NCBI GenBank assembly: GCA_937880585.1
Contig: CALFMR010000241.1
Location: 1-13,648 of the forward strand
Origin: an uncultured Acidobacteriota bacterium
GTDB lineage: Bacteria > Acidobacteriota > Vicinamibacteria > Vicinamibacterales > SCN-69-37
Direction: 5' to 3'
Length of the DNA: 13,648 bases
The notes beneath the pieces were generated by a model. It did not search any database. It had not been told where the DNA came from and saw only the letters and a list, made by a program, of their open reading frames with translations. How positions within the stretch are numbered: the first letter of the stretch is position 1; the number at the start of each line of letters is the position of its first letter. Below are positions 6,966-13,586 of the stretch, piece after piece. The position numbers and the translations under genes are program-made.

Positions 6966-7664
6966 ATGATTCCTATCACCGAGAGCACCCAGGTATCCGA
7001 CATCGCGGCGGCCGTGCCGGCGAGCGTCCGCGTCTTCCAGCGCTACGGCATCGACTTCTGCTGCGGCGGGAAAGTGCCGATCGGGTCGGCCTGCGAAGAA
7101 CAGGGCGTCTCGTTCACCGAAGTCGCCGGCGCGATCCGGACGGCGGCCGCCCGGCCGGCGCGTGACGAGCGCGACTGGGCGACGCTGCCGCTCGAGGCGC
7201 TCATCGATCACATCGTCGCCACGTATCACGACACGCTACGTGAAGAACTGCCGCGCCTGCGCCAGATGGCCGCCAAGGTCGCGCGCGTCCACGGCGAGAA
7301 CGCGCCGCACCTGCCGCGGCTGGAGACCATCGTCAACGAGCTGTCGGCCGACATGATTTCGCACATGGGGAAAGAGGAGGGGGCGCTCTTTCCGGCGATT
7401 CGGGCGATCGCGCACGGCTCGGCGCCGTCGGTCGTGCCGCTCGACGCGCCGATCCTCATGATGGAGCATGAGCACGAGTTGACCGGCGCGCAGCTTGCCG
7501 AGCTGCGCGCGATGACCGACGACTACGTGGCGCCGTCCTGGGCGTGCCAGACGTTCCAGGCGCTCTACGAAGGGCTGTCCGAGCTCGAGGCCAACATGCA
7601 CGTGCACGTGCACCTCGAGAACAACGTGCTGTTCCCGCGGGCGCGGGATCTGGCCCATCGCTGA
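6966..7664 (+). CDS. ric: RIC-type iron-sulfur cluster repair di-iron protein (YtfE/ScdA/DnrN family)
   Basis: 232-aa cytoplasmic protein that repairs Fe-S clusters damaged by nitric oxide and oxidants. The N-terminal ScdA_N domain (about 1-55) has the conserved YGIDFCCGG with adjacent C32 and C33. The rest is a hemerythrin-like four-helix bundle. Likely di-iron ligands are H88, H133, E137, H168 or H170, H214 and E218; several spacings equal those of E. coli YtfE (45 from first to second His, 4 from His to Glu, 44 from fourth to fifth His with H170, 4 to the last Glu), with about six extra residues before H170. I prefer ATG 6966 over ATG 6960 because AGGAGG (6951-6956) lies 9 nt from the former but only 3 nt from the latter. 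No NsrR, NorR or FNR-type operator is evident upstream. It lies behind the hairpin, so it probably has its own promoter. Confidence 0.93.
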   Translation: MIPITESTQVSDIAAAVPASVRVFQRYGIDFCCGGKVPIGSACEEQGVSFTEVAGAIRTAAARPARDERDWATLPLEALIDHIVATYHDTLREELPRLRQMAAKVARVHGENAPHLPRLETIVNELSADMISHMGKEEGALFPAIRAIAHGSAPSVVPLDAPILMMEHEHELTGAQLAELRAMTDDYVAPSWACQTFQALYEGLSELEANMHVHVHLENNVLFPRARDLAHR

Positions 7665-7710
7665 ATCGGCCCCACGGCGCGGTCGGCCGCGCCATCGAGC
7701 GAGGCAAGAC

Positions 7711-7746
7711 GGAAGGCAATCTACCATATATAGTAGATTGCCTTCC
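7711..7746. promoter_or_regulatory. Operator-like palindrome upstream of padR
   Basis: A perfect inverted repeat: 14-bp arms GGAAGGCAATCTAC (7711-7724) and GTAGATTGCCTTCC (7733-7746), separated by the AT-only-but-one spacer CATATATA. In a GC-rich genome this AT-rich palindrome stands out. It overlaps the proposed -35 element of the padR promoter, the classic place for autorepression by a PadR dimer. A third half-site follows at 7760-7769. Confidence 0.7.
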
Positions 7747-7766
7747 ATCGGCCGTGATGGTAGATT
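7738..7766 (+). promoter_or_regulatory. Promoter of the padR-permease operon, probably leaderless
   Basis: TTGCCT (7738-7743, 4 of 6 to the -35 consensus) and TAGATT (7761-7766, fitting TAnnnT) are exactly 17 bp apart. The -10 lies 7 nt before ATG 7774, so the transcript should begin at or next to the start codon; no Shine-Dalgarno is present. Both hexamers lie inside the repeated element GTAGATTGCC (7733-7742 and 7760-7769, 27 bp apart), so regulator and polymerase would compete for the same DNA. Confidence 0.55.
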
Positions 7767-7773
7767 GCCGACC

Positions 7774-8124
7774 ATGCCAGCCCGCCGGCCCGGCGTCATC
7801 CAGGGCACCCTGGACCTCCTCATCCTCCGCACCCTCGTCTTCGGCCCCCGTCACGGTCACGGCATCGTCAAGGACATCCAGGCGATGTCCGATGACGTGC
7901 TGCAGGTCGAGCACGGGTCGCTCTATCCGGCGCTGCAGCGGCTCGAAAAGGCCGGATGCATCAGCGCGAAATGGGAAGAGACGCCCGGCGGACGCGAGAT
8001 GAAGCGCTACCGGCTGACGCCCAAGGGCCGGCGGCAGCTCACCGTCGAGCAATCGAAGTGGCAGGAGTTGGCGGGCGCCATGACGCGCCTCCTCACGCGA
8101 GCGGCCGGAGTGCCGCGCAAGTGA
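7774..8124 (+). CDS. PadR-family transcriptional regulator
   Basis: 116-aa winged-helix DNA-binding protein. The family signature is clear: GTLDLLILRTL (11-21), HGHGIVKDI, VEHGSLYPALQRLEKAG (45-61, recognition helix region) and KRYRLTPKGRRQL (77-89). It belongs to the short subgroup with one C-terminal helix (about 90-108) for dimerisation. Acidobacterial members of this group usually precede ADOP permease genes, as here, and typically repress in response to a ligand or stress that is unknown for most. I chose ATG 7774 over an upstream TTG at 7738 because the family start (Pro-Gly-x-x-x-GTLDLLIL) follows directly and the promoter covers the longer version. The stop overlaps the permease start as GTGA. 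Confidence 0.93.
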   Translation: MPARRPGVIQGTLDLLILRTLVFGPRHGHGIVKDIQAMSDDVLQVEHGSLYPALQRLEKAGCISAKWEETPGGREMKRYRLTPKGRRQLTVEQSKWQELAGAMTRLLTRAAGVPRK

Positions 8125-10700
8125 CACGCCGCCGCGACGAAGATCTCGACCGTGAGATCCGCGCACACCTCGAGCTCGAGGCCGCCGATCGCGAGGCCGA
8201 CGGCCTGTCGCCCGAAGATGCTCGTCGCGCCGCCCGGCGGTTGTTCGGCAACCCCGCCGTCGTTCGCGAGGACGCCCGCGCCGTGTGGGCGCCGCTCTGG
8301 ATCCAGCAGGCGGGGCAGGACGCGCGATATGCCTGGCGGCTGGCGCGACGGACGCCGGCGTTCACGATCGGCGTCCTGTTCGTCATCGCGCTCGGCATCG
8401 GCGCGACGACGACGATCTTCAGCGCGCTGCGAGCCGTCGTGCTCGCGCCACTGCCGTTCGATCGGCCGCTGGACCTCGTCCGCGTGTCGCAGATGAACGC
8501 GGCGCGCGGCGTCGCGGATTTCTCGGTGTCGCTGCCGCTCTATCGCGAGTGGAGGGACCGAAGCACGAGCTGGCGTGATCTGGCCGCGACGCGGACGGAC
8601 ACGGTCGTCGCGTTGGGACTCGGCGAGCCCCGCCGGCTCGACGCGCGCTTCGAGACGTGGAATCTTCTACCGCTCCTCGGCGTGCACGTTCGAGCCGGAC
8701 GTGGATTCTCGGCCGCCGACGACGCGCGCGGCGCCGCGCCGGTCGCGATTCTCTCGAACCGCCTGTGGCGCGACGCCTTCGCGGCCGCCCCCGACGTCGT
8801 CGGCCGTGCGCTGACGATTGACGGCCGTCCCACGACCATCATCGGCATCGCGCCGGCCAACGGAACGCTCGTCGGCGACGCCGACGTGCTGTTGCCGCTT
8901 GTGCCGTCGGAAGAGGACGTGCGGTTCGACTATTCGGATCTCGATGTCATCGGCCGGCTCGCGTCTGGTGTGACGATGACGGCCGCACGGGCGGAGATGA
9001 CGGCGCTCACCGAGCGCGTGGCGGCCGAGCTCGTGGCCGCCGGCAACCAGGGCGACGTGACGGGGTGGACGCCGCGGCTGTTGCCGCTGCACGAGGCCGT
9101 CGTAGGAACGGCGGCGCCGCGCACGTTGTCGCTGCTGTTCGTGGCGGCGGTCGTGCTGCTGCTCGTCGCGTGCGCCAACGTGTCCGGGCTGCTGCTCGCA
9201 CGGGCGTCAGGCCGCGCCCATGAGATGGCCGTGCGTGCCGCGCTCGGCGGGGGCCGCGGGCGAATCGTGCGTCAGCTCCTGGTCGAGACCGGATGTCTTG
9301 CGCTTGGCGGCGCACTTCTCGGCCTGGCGATGTCGACCGTCGCGCTGCCGGTCCTGAAAGCTGGCGTGCTCTCGACTCTGCCGCGTGCGAATGACATTCG
9401 AATCGACGGGGGCGTGCTCATGGTGGCGCTCGTGAGCACGCTGCTGACGGCGGTGCTCGCGGGACTCGCCCCGGCCTTTCGAGCCTCGCAGTTGAACGTG
9501 CAGGCCAGCCTCAAGGCGAATGCGCCCGCCGTCGCGGGTGGTCCACGTCTTTCTCGGCGGGTGCTCATCGCCAGCCAGCTCGCACTGTCGATCGTCCTGT
9601 TGACGACGGCCGGTCTCGCCGCGCGGGCGCTGTCCGATCTTCGGTCGGTGGATCTCGGCTTCTCGCCCGATCATGTCTTGTCGATGGCCTTCGCCCCGGA
9701 ACGCGCGCCGGAACTGACGACGGCCGCGTTCCTCGAGCGGCTGCGCCGGCTGCCCGGTGTCGAGTCGGTGGCGGCCACGAGCGCGGCGCCGATGGGGGCA
9801 GGGAACGCGAGCCTTCACGTCTTTCCCGTCGGCCCGGCCATCCTTGCGCCGACGACGGCCGTGCAGGCGGACTGGCGCGTCGCAAGCCCCGGCTATTTCC
9901 ACACGATGGGAACGCCGATTCTCGCCGGGCGCGACTTCACGGCGCACGATGACAGCCGTTCGGCGAAAGTCATCATCGTCAACGAGACATTGGCCCGGCA
10001 GATGTGGGGCCGCGACAATCCGATTGGCCGGCAACTCGACCTCGGCGGCGGAGGTGGGGAACCCGCCACGGTCGTGGGGCTCGTGCGCGACGTCCGGGCG
10101 CACAGTCCGGCCGAGCCGCCGGCGCCGACCTATTACGTGTCGCTCTATCGCGGCGTGTGGGGCCCGGTCACGGTCGTGATTCGCACGCGCGCGGACGCGT
10201 CAGGCGTCGTGCCGCTCGCGCGTGCCGAGCTGCACGCGCTCGATCCGGCCGCGCCGCTCTTCGACGTGATGACCATGCGGCAGCGCGTCGAGGGTCCGTT
10301 GACGCCTCAACGTCTCTTGATGGGCCTGCTCGCCGGGTTCGCCCTCGCGGCCACGCTGCTCGCCGTCATCGGGATGTACGGTCTGGTCTCGTACGCGACG
10401 GGGCAGCGGCTGCGTGAGATCGCGCTGCGAGTCGCGCTCGGCGCCAGCCGCGGGCACGTGGTGCGCCTGCTTCTGGGCGAAGGCGTACGGCTGGTGACGG
10501 TCGGCATCGCGGTTGGCGTCCTGCTCGCCGTGCCGGCAGCTCGCGCGGTGCATCCGCTACTGACCGGCGCCGGCACGTCGGATCCCGCGATGTTTGGGGT
10601 GGCTGTCGCGGTGTTGTCCCTCGCATCGCTGGCGGCGTGCGCGATCCCGATCCGGCGTGCGCTCCGCGCGAATCCCGCGGTCGTGCTGCGCGGGGAGTGA
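8121..10700 (+). CDS. ADOP-family (MacB/FtsX-like duplicated) permease
   Basis: 859-aa membrane protein. A short cytoplasmic N-terminal region (1-75) has the ADOP form DLDREIRAHLELEA...GLSPEDARRAARRLFG. Two MacB-type units follow: a membrane helix (81-107), a large extracytoplasmic domain (about 110-330) and three FtsX helices (about 335-455, with ANVSGLLLARASGRAHEMAV); then a helix near 480-505, a second extracytoplasmic domain and three more helices (about 731-850, with LREIALRVALGASRGHV). Such eight-helix permeases are abundant in Acidobacteriota. Relatives of MacB couple ATP use to movement of substrates in the periplasm, yet no ATPase gene lies next to this one. Transported or extruded substrate unknown. 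The start is GTG 8121, overlapping the padR stop by 4 nt; a further in-frame upstream start at 7956 lies inside padR and is rejected. Confidence 0.92.
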   Translation: MTRRRDEDLDREIRAHLELEAADREADGLSPEDARRAARRLFGNPAVVREDARAVWAPLWIQQAGQDARYAWRLARRTPAFTIGVLFVIALGIGATTTIFSALRAVVLAPLPFDRPLDLVRVSQMNAARGVADFSVSLPLYREWRDRSTSWRDLAATRTDTVVALGLGEPRRLDARFETWNLLPLLGVHVRAGRGFSAADDARGAAPVAILSNRLWRDAFAAAPDVVGRALTIDGRPTTIIGIAPANGTLVGDADVLLPLVPSEEDVRFDYSDLDVIGRLASGVTMTAARAEMTALTERVAAELVAAGNQGDVTGWTPRLLPLHEAVVGTAAPRTLSLLFVAAVVLLLVACANVSGLLLARASGRAHEMAVRAALGGGRGRIVRQLLVETGCLALGGALLGLAMSTVALPVLKAGVLSTLPRANDIRIDGGVLMVALVSTLLTAVLAGLAPAFRASQLNVQASLKANAPAVAGGPRLSRRVLIASQLALSIVLLTTAGLAARALSDLRSVDLGFSPDHVLSMAFAPERAPELTTAAFLERLRRLPGVESVAATSAAPMGAGNASLHVFPVGPAILAPTTAVQADWRVASPGYFHTMGTPILAGRDFTAHDDSRSAKVIIVNETLARQMWGRDNPIGRQLDLGGGGGEPATVVGLVRDVRAHSPAEPPAPTYYVSLYRGVWGPVTVVIRTRADASGVVPLARAELHALDPAAPLFDVMTMRQRVEGPLTPQRLLMGLLAGFALAATLLAVIGMYGLVSYATGQRLREIALRVALGASRGHVVRLLLGEGVRLVTVGIAVGVLLAVPAARAVHPLLTGAGTSDPAMFGVAVAVLSLASLAACAIPIRRALRANPAVVLRGE

Positions 10701-10720
10701 AGGGCCGCCGCTTTTCACTC
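10695..10720. terminator. Bidirectional hairpin containing both convergent stop codons
   Basis: GAGTGAA (10695-10701) pairs with TTCACTC (10714-10720); two G-T pairs and a G-C pair extend the stem around the loop CCGCCG. The TGA of the permease (10698-10700) and the TGA of the minus-strand POTRA gene (10715-10717) lie in opposite arms. It could end or protect both transcripts. T content after the stem is low in the + direction, so termination is unproven. Confidence 0.5.
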
Positions 10721-12013
10721 CGGCGAGAAGGTCACGTTGACGACGTGCGTCGCCTCGTCGGGCACGACGTGGGGACGAAAGGACTCGGGGACGATGCCGA
10801 GTCCACGGCGATGTTCCACCTCGTCGCCCATGAAGCGGGATAGATACGTGGCGTCGTAGATGTCGCCTGGCTGAAGCTTCCACTTTTTCGTCAGCGCGGC
10901 GGCCACGTCCGCAGGAACGCCGGTGATCGCCAGCGTGCCCATGTGGTACTGCGCGCCTTCGCTCACCGCGATGCGAATGGTCATGCCGCGCGTCGCATCG
11001 TTGAGTTGCGGAACGGCATTCAGGTGGGCGAACAGGTAGCCGTGTGTCACGTACTCGTGCTGCACGCGGTCGAGTCCCTTCGCGATCTTCGACGCGACCG
11101 CGACGTCTCCCGTCTTCATGTCCAGCAATTTGTCGAGCGCGGCGGGCGACAGCATGGAGGCCCCGGGCCATTCGGCGTGATCCCACGTGAAGACCGGTCC
11201 TTCGTGGACCGGGACCGTGACCGCGACGCCGCAGCCCGTGCCGCTCACGGGAACCGCCGACGGCTCGCCCAGCGTCGCCTTCCAGTGCCCGCGATCGCGA
11301 TAGAGCTGCAGCCATGTGCCCTGCGTGAGGCTCCTCGTGAAGAAGCGCGAGTAGGGTTGGCCGACAACGGGATCCCCCGACGCGAGCACGTCAGACGCGT
11401 GCACGGTATCGGCGCCCGGCAGATCCACGCGACAGACGCGAAGGTCCACGCCGGAGTCGCGAATGGCGAAGAGATCGACTTTCTGCTGCGTCGTCATGTT
11501 CACCTGTTGCGTGAACTCGACGCGGCCCGGGAGATGACGTGCCGTCAGGATGTGCTGGAGGACGCCGCGCAGGTAGTCCGGAAACTCACCGGTGTCGGGC
11601 GCGATGCCGTCGAAGCCGGGGACGTCTTCGCGGATTGCGGACCGGAGGTCGCTATCGGGCAGCGCGAGGAAGTTGTCGAAGACGACCGGCGTCGATACCG
11701 GCGCTTCTTCGACGGTGAACGTGACGGTGGCGGTCGTGGCTGTCGTCGCGAACCGATATCGCACGGCCTTGAACAGACCCGTGTGAGCCAGTTGCGCGGC
11801 CGCATCCTGGACGCCCGAAAGCGTGACGACGCTTCCCGTGTGGAGGCCGCTGAGACGCGCGACGTCCGCCGGCGTGTAGCGATGAAGACCCGTGACCGCG
11901 ATGTCGGTCAACGTCAGTGCCGCTTCCGCGGGCTTCGACTGCGCGTTGACGAGAGCGGTCACCGCGGTCACGACGACTGCGAGCACCAAGTATCGCCACC
12001 GCCGCACGTCCAT
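10715..12013 (-). CDS. Exported POTRA-repeat protein without beta-barrel
   Basis: 432 aa. An N-terminal signal peptide (about 1-24, cut likely at LVNA-QS) directs export. POTRA 1 (33-105) is plain: LTLTDIAVTGL, helices, then GLFKAVRYRF and VTFTVEEAP. By the same strand-helix-helix-strand-strand pattern I read four more: about 106-187, 188-272 (ending TVPVHEGP), 273-354 (ending RIAVSEGAQY) and 355-430. The VSEGAQYHMGTLAITG junction (350-365) is the hallmark seen between POTRA domains of BamA. In BamA or TamA a 16-strand barrel follows; here the protein stops after the fifth unit. It should thus be a soluble periplasmic or lipid-free scaffold, function unknown. C194 and C261 could form a disulfide. 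The start is ATG 12013; the longer frame from 12079 would place 22 unlikely residues before the signal peptide. GGAGG touches ATG 12013, so GTG 12007 is also possible. Confidence 0.82.
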   Translation of the reverse strand: MDVRRWRYLVLAVVVTAVTALVNAQSKPAEAALTLTDIAVTGLHRYTPADVARLSGLHTGSVVTLSGVQDAAAQLAHTGLFKAVRYRFATTATTATVTFTVEEAPVSTPVVFDNFLALPDSDLRSAIREDVPGFDGIAPDTGEFPDYLRGVLQHILTARHLPGRVEFTQQVNMTTQQKVDLFAIRDSGVDLRVCRVDLPGADTVHASDVLASGDPVVGQPYSRFFTRSLTQGTWLQLYRDRGHWKATLGEPSAVPVSGTGCGVAVTVPVHEGPVFTWDHAEWPGASMLSPAALDKLLDMKTGDVAVASKIAKGLDRVQHEYVTHGYLFAHLNAVPQLNDATRGMTIRIAVSEGAQYHMGTLAITGVPADVAAALTKKWKLQPGDIYDATYLSRFMGDEVEHRRGLGIVPESFRPHVVPDEATHVVNVTFSPE

Positions 12014-12107
12014 CCTCCGCCGTGTCCTCCGTGTCGTGTCGCCCTGGACTGACCCGCTCGAGCGCGGCGGACTGCACACCGCATGAGCGGCCGGGTTCGC
12101 GCGCGGC
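12014..12107. other. Leader between the concanavalin-like gene and the POTRA gene
   Basis: 94 bp. On the minus strand two GGAGG motifs occur close together (within 12014-12030), one directly touching ATG 12013 and one 12 nt before it. A 10-bp palindrome CGCTCGAGCG lies at 12055-12064. No strong terminator or promoter is evident, which is compatible with read-through from the upstream genes. Confidence 0.35.
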
Positions 12108-12776
12108 CTACTCGGCCGCGCCCGCTGTGCCTGGCTGGAACGTCACGTTCGAGAAGATCACCGTCTCGGACTTCGTCGGGTCGTGCGCGCAGACGAAGAG
12201 GCCGACGAGCACGGGGCCCTGCAGCGAGACCTCCGTGTTCACGATCCGTGTGACCGGTGCGCCTTCGCGACCGACGTAGAGATAGGTCTTCACGCCGGTG
12301 CGCACCATCTTCAGCGTGAAGGTGCCCGGCTGCTCGACGGGCAGATCGAACGTGTTCGTGTTCTCGCCCTGGCGCGCCCGCCACTGCAGCGACGGCATCC
12401 CGACGCCGTGCAAGACGACGTCTCCGTAGGCTGCATCGTGATCGAGCGACTGCCGCACCATGATGCCGGCCTTGCGGTGCTCGTTGCCTTCACCGAGGAA
12501 GTGCAGCGTGGCCGTCATCGTGAAGTCGCCGGTGACCTCGCGCCACGCGAACTGGAACTGGTCGTCTTTCGCCCAGATATTGGCGCCCGCGCCGGTCATC
12601 CGGTACTCGCGGCGCGCGGCGTCGAAGGTCGTGGAGCCGGCAATCGCGGGATGGCCGACGTCCGCGGCCTGCGTGAACAAGCCGAGTGGGCCGCCGCTGC
12701 CTTGCGCGGCGAAGACGGGGACCGAGAGTAATCCGGCCAGAGCAATGCGTTGAACGATCGGTGCGAGTCGGAACAT
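12108..12776 (-). CDS. Exported concanavalin A-like domain protein (copy 2)
   Basis: 222 aa. A signal peptide (about 1-24, cut near VFAA-Q) is followed by a single domain of about 185 residues. The pattern GLFTQAADVGHPAIAGSTTFD, EYRMTGAGANIWAKDDQF, FLGEGNEHRKAGIMVRQSLD, VVLHGVGMPSLQWRA and GLFVCAH matches the beta-sandwich (DUF1349-like, concanavalin A-like) domain that in acidobacteria often sits in front of TolB-type beta-propellers. Here it stands alone. It should be periplasmic or secreted; carbohydrate or polymer binding is suggested only by the fold. No glycosidase acid/base pair can be pointed to. It is a paralogue of the gene just upstream (about two fifths identical by eye), separated by 27 nt, so the two form an operon. 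The Shine-Dalgarno is weak (GAGCAGG). Confidence 0.78.
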   Translation of the reverse strand: MFRLAPIVQRIALAGLLSVPVFAAQGSGGPLGLFTQAADVGHPAIAGSTTFDAARREYRMTGAGANIWAKDDQFQFAWREVTGDFTMTATLHFLGEGNEHRKAGIMVRQSLDHDAAYGDVVLHGVGMPSLQWRARQGENTNTFDLPVEQPGTFTLKMVRTGVKTYLYVGREGAPVTRIVNTEVSLQGPVLVGLFVCAHDPTKSETVIFSNVTFQPGTAGAAE

Positions 12777-12803
12777 GACGAGGCCTGCTCGGGGACAGGC
12801 GCG

Positions 12804-13448
12804 CTAGGGGCGCGCCGCGGCCGGCGCCGGGATCGGCTCGACCGACACGTGGGAGAACACGACGGTGTTGACCGCGTCGCGCGTGTGCGACGCGACGGCC
12901 AGACCGACCATGACGGGATTGCCGAGCGTCGTCTGCGTGCTGCCACGCTCGACGAGCGCGGCGCCGTCCTTGGCCGTCCAGACGGTGACGGCCGATCCCT
13001 GCCGCTGCAGCTTCAGCGTCCAGACGCCCGGTCCCTCGATCGGGAAGTCGAGCGTGTTGACCGTATCGCCCTTGGTCGATCGGAACTGGACCGACGGCAT
13101 GCCGTCGCCGTGAATCGCCAGGTGCAGGAATGGCGCGTCGGTGTCGAGGCTCTGGCGGAGCATGATGCTGGCCTTGCGATGCGCATTGCCGCCGGTTACG
13201 AACCGCGTCGTCGCGGTGACGACGAAGTTGCCCGACATCTCACGCCAGAGGTAATGGAATTCGTCGGCGCGATCCCAGATGTCCGTGCCCGAGCCGGTGA
13301 CCGTGTACTCACTCGTCGCCGCGTCGAACGTCGCCGAGCCTTTGAGCGGCGGCGCGCCGACGTCATCCGAGTGCGTGAAGACGCCAATCGTGTTCGACTG
13401 CGCGGAGACGGACGCGGCCAGAAGGCACGCCAGCAGGACCTGTCGCAT
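12804..13448 (-). CDS. Exported concanavalin A-like domain protein (copy 1)
   Basis: 214 aa. Short signal peptide MRQVLLACLLAASVSA, cut before QS. The mature part is the same sandwich as the following gene: GVFTHSDDVGAPPLKGSATFD, YTVTGSGTDIWDRADEF, GGNAHRKASIMLRQSLD, LAIHGDGMPSVQFR and GLAVASH, then a proline/alanine tail (PIPAPAAARP). The kept core residues (DVG, HRK, MLRQSLD, GDGMPS) suggest a shared fold and perhaps shared ligand surface, whereas the loops differ, so the pair may bind different ligands. It is the first gene of the minus-strand unit. The start ATG 13448 gives a good signal peptide; there is no Shine-Dalgarno, but TAGACT lies 6 nt upstream, suggesting a leaderless transcript. 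Confidence 0.78.
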   Translation of the reverse strand: MRQVLLACLLAASVSAQSNTIGVFTHSDDVGAPPLKGSATFDAATSEYTVTGSGTDIWDRADEFHYLWREMSGNFVVTATTRFVTGGNAHRKASIMLRQSLDTDAPFLHLAIHGDGMPSVQFRSTKGDTVNTLDFPIEGPGVWTLKLQRQGSAVTVWTAKDGAALVERGSTQTTLGNPVMVGLAVASHTRDAVNTVVFSHVSVEPIPAPAAARP

Positions 13449-13454
13449 CGCGAG

Positions 13455-13485
13455 AGTCTACCCCGGATGTGGCCTGTCGGACAGG
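13455..13485 (-). promoter_or_regulatory. Possible leaderless promoter and operator of the envelope operon
   Basis: On the minus strand TAGACT (13460 to 13455) fits a -10 and lies 6 nt before ATG 13448. Upstream, a 13-bp inverted repeat CCTGTC-G-GACAGG (13473-13485) overlaps where the -35 would be; no good -35 hexamer is seen, which fits a promoter needing an activator or blocked by a repressor. All inference. Confidence 0.35.
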
Positions 13486-13526
13486 GGATCGATCGGCGTG
13501 CGCGAATGGACGCGAAGCGCGGGCGC

Positions 13527-13555
13527 TTGACGGGCCACGGTTCGACCGATAGGGT
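13527..13555 (+). promoter_or_regulatory. Sigma-70-like promoter of the right-edge gene
   Basis: TTGACG (13527-13532, 5 of 6) is followed after exactly 17 bp by TAGGGT (13550-13555), which keeps the key T, A and final T of a -10. Transcription would start near 13562 and give a leader of about 25 nt with GAGG at 13577-13580 in front of GTG 13587. Confidence 0.45.
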
Positions 13556-13586
13556 GACGCCGCCCCGTCCCTTCCCGAGGTGCCGC

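Noticed and set aside
7676..7693. GGCGCG/CGCGCC inverted repeat after the RIC gene as a terminator
   Set aside because: Only a 6-bp GC stem with no T-run; such pairs are expected by chance in this composition.
7956..8120. N-terminal extension of the permease by 55 residues
   Set aside because: The extension is padR sequence read in another frame; the family N-terminus begins right after GTG 8121, which overlaps the padR stop as GTGA.
7456..8166. Minus-strand frame of 236 codons over the RIC end and padR
   Set aside because: Crosses two real genes and the palindromic promoter; no plausible start or domain.
9207..10103. Minus-strand frame of 298 codons inside the permease gene
   Set aside because: Arg/His-rich antisense composition with no domain; lies wholly inside the ADOP gene.
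12014..12079. Earlier start of the POTRA gene adding 22 residues
   Set aside because: The extra residues are polar and arginine-rich and would bury the signal peptide; ATG 12013 places the basic n-region and hydrophobic core at the very start.
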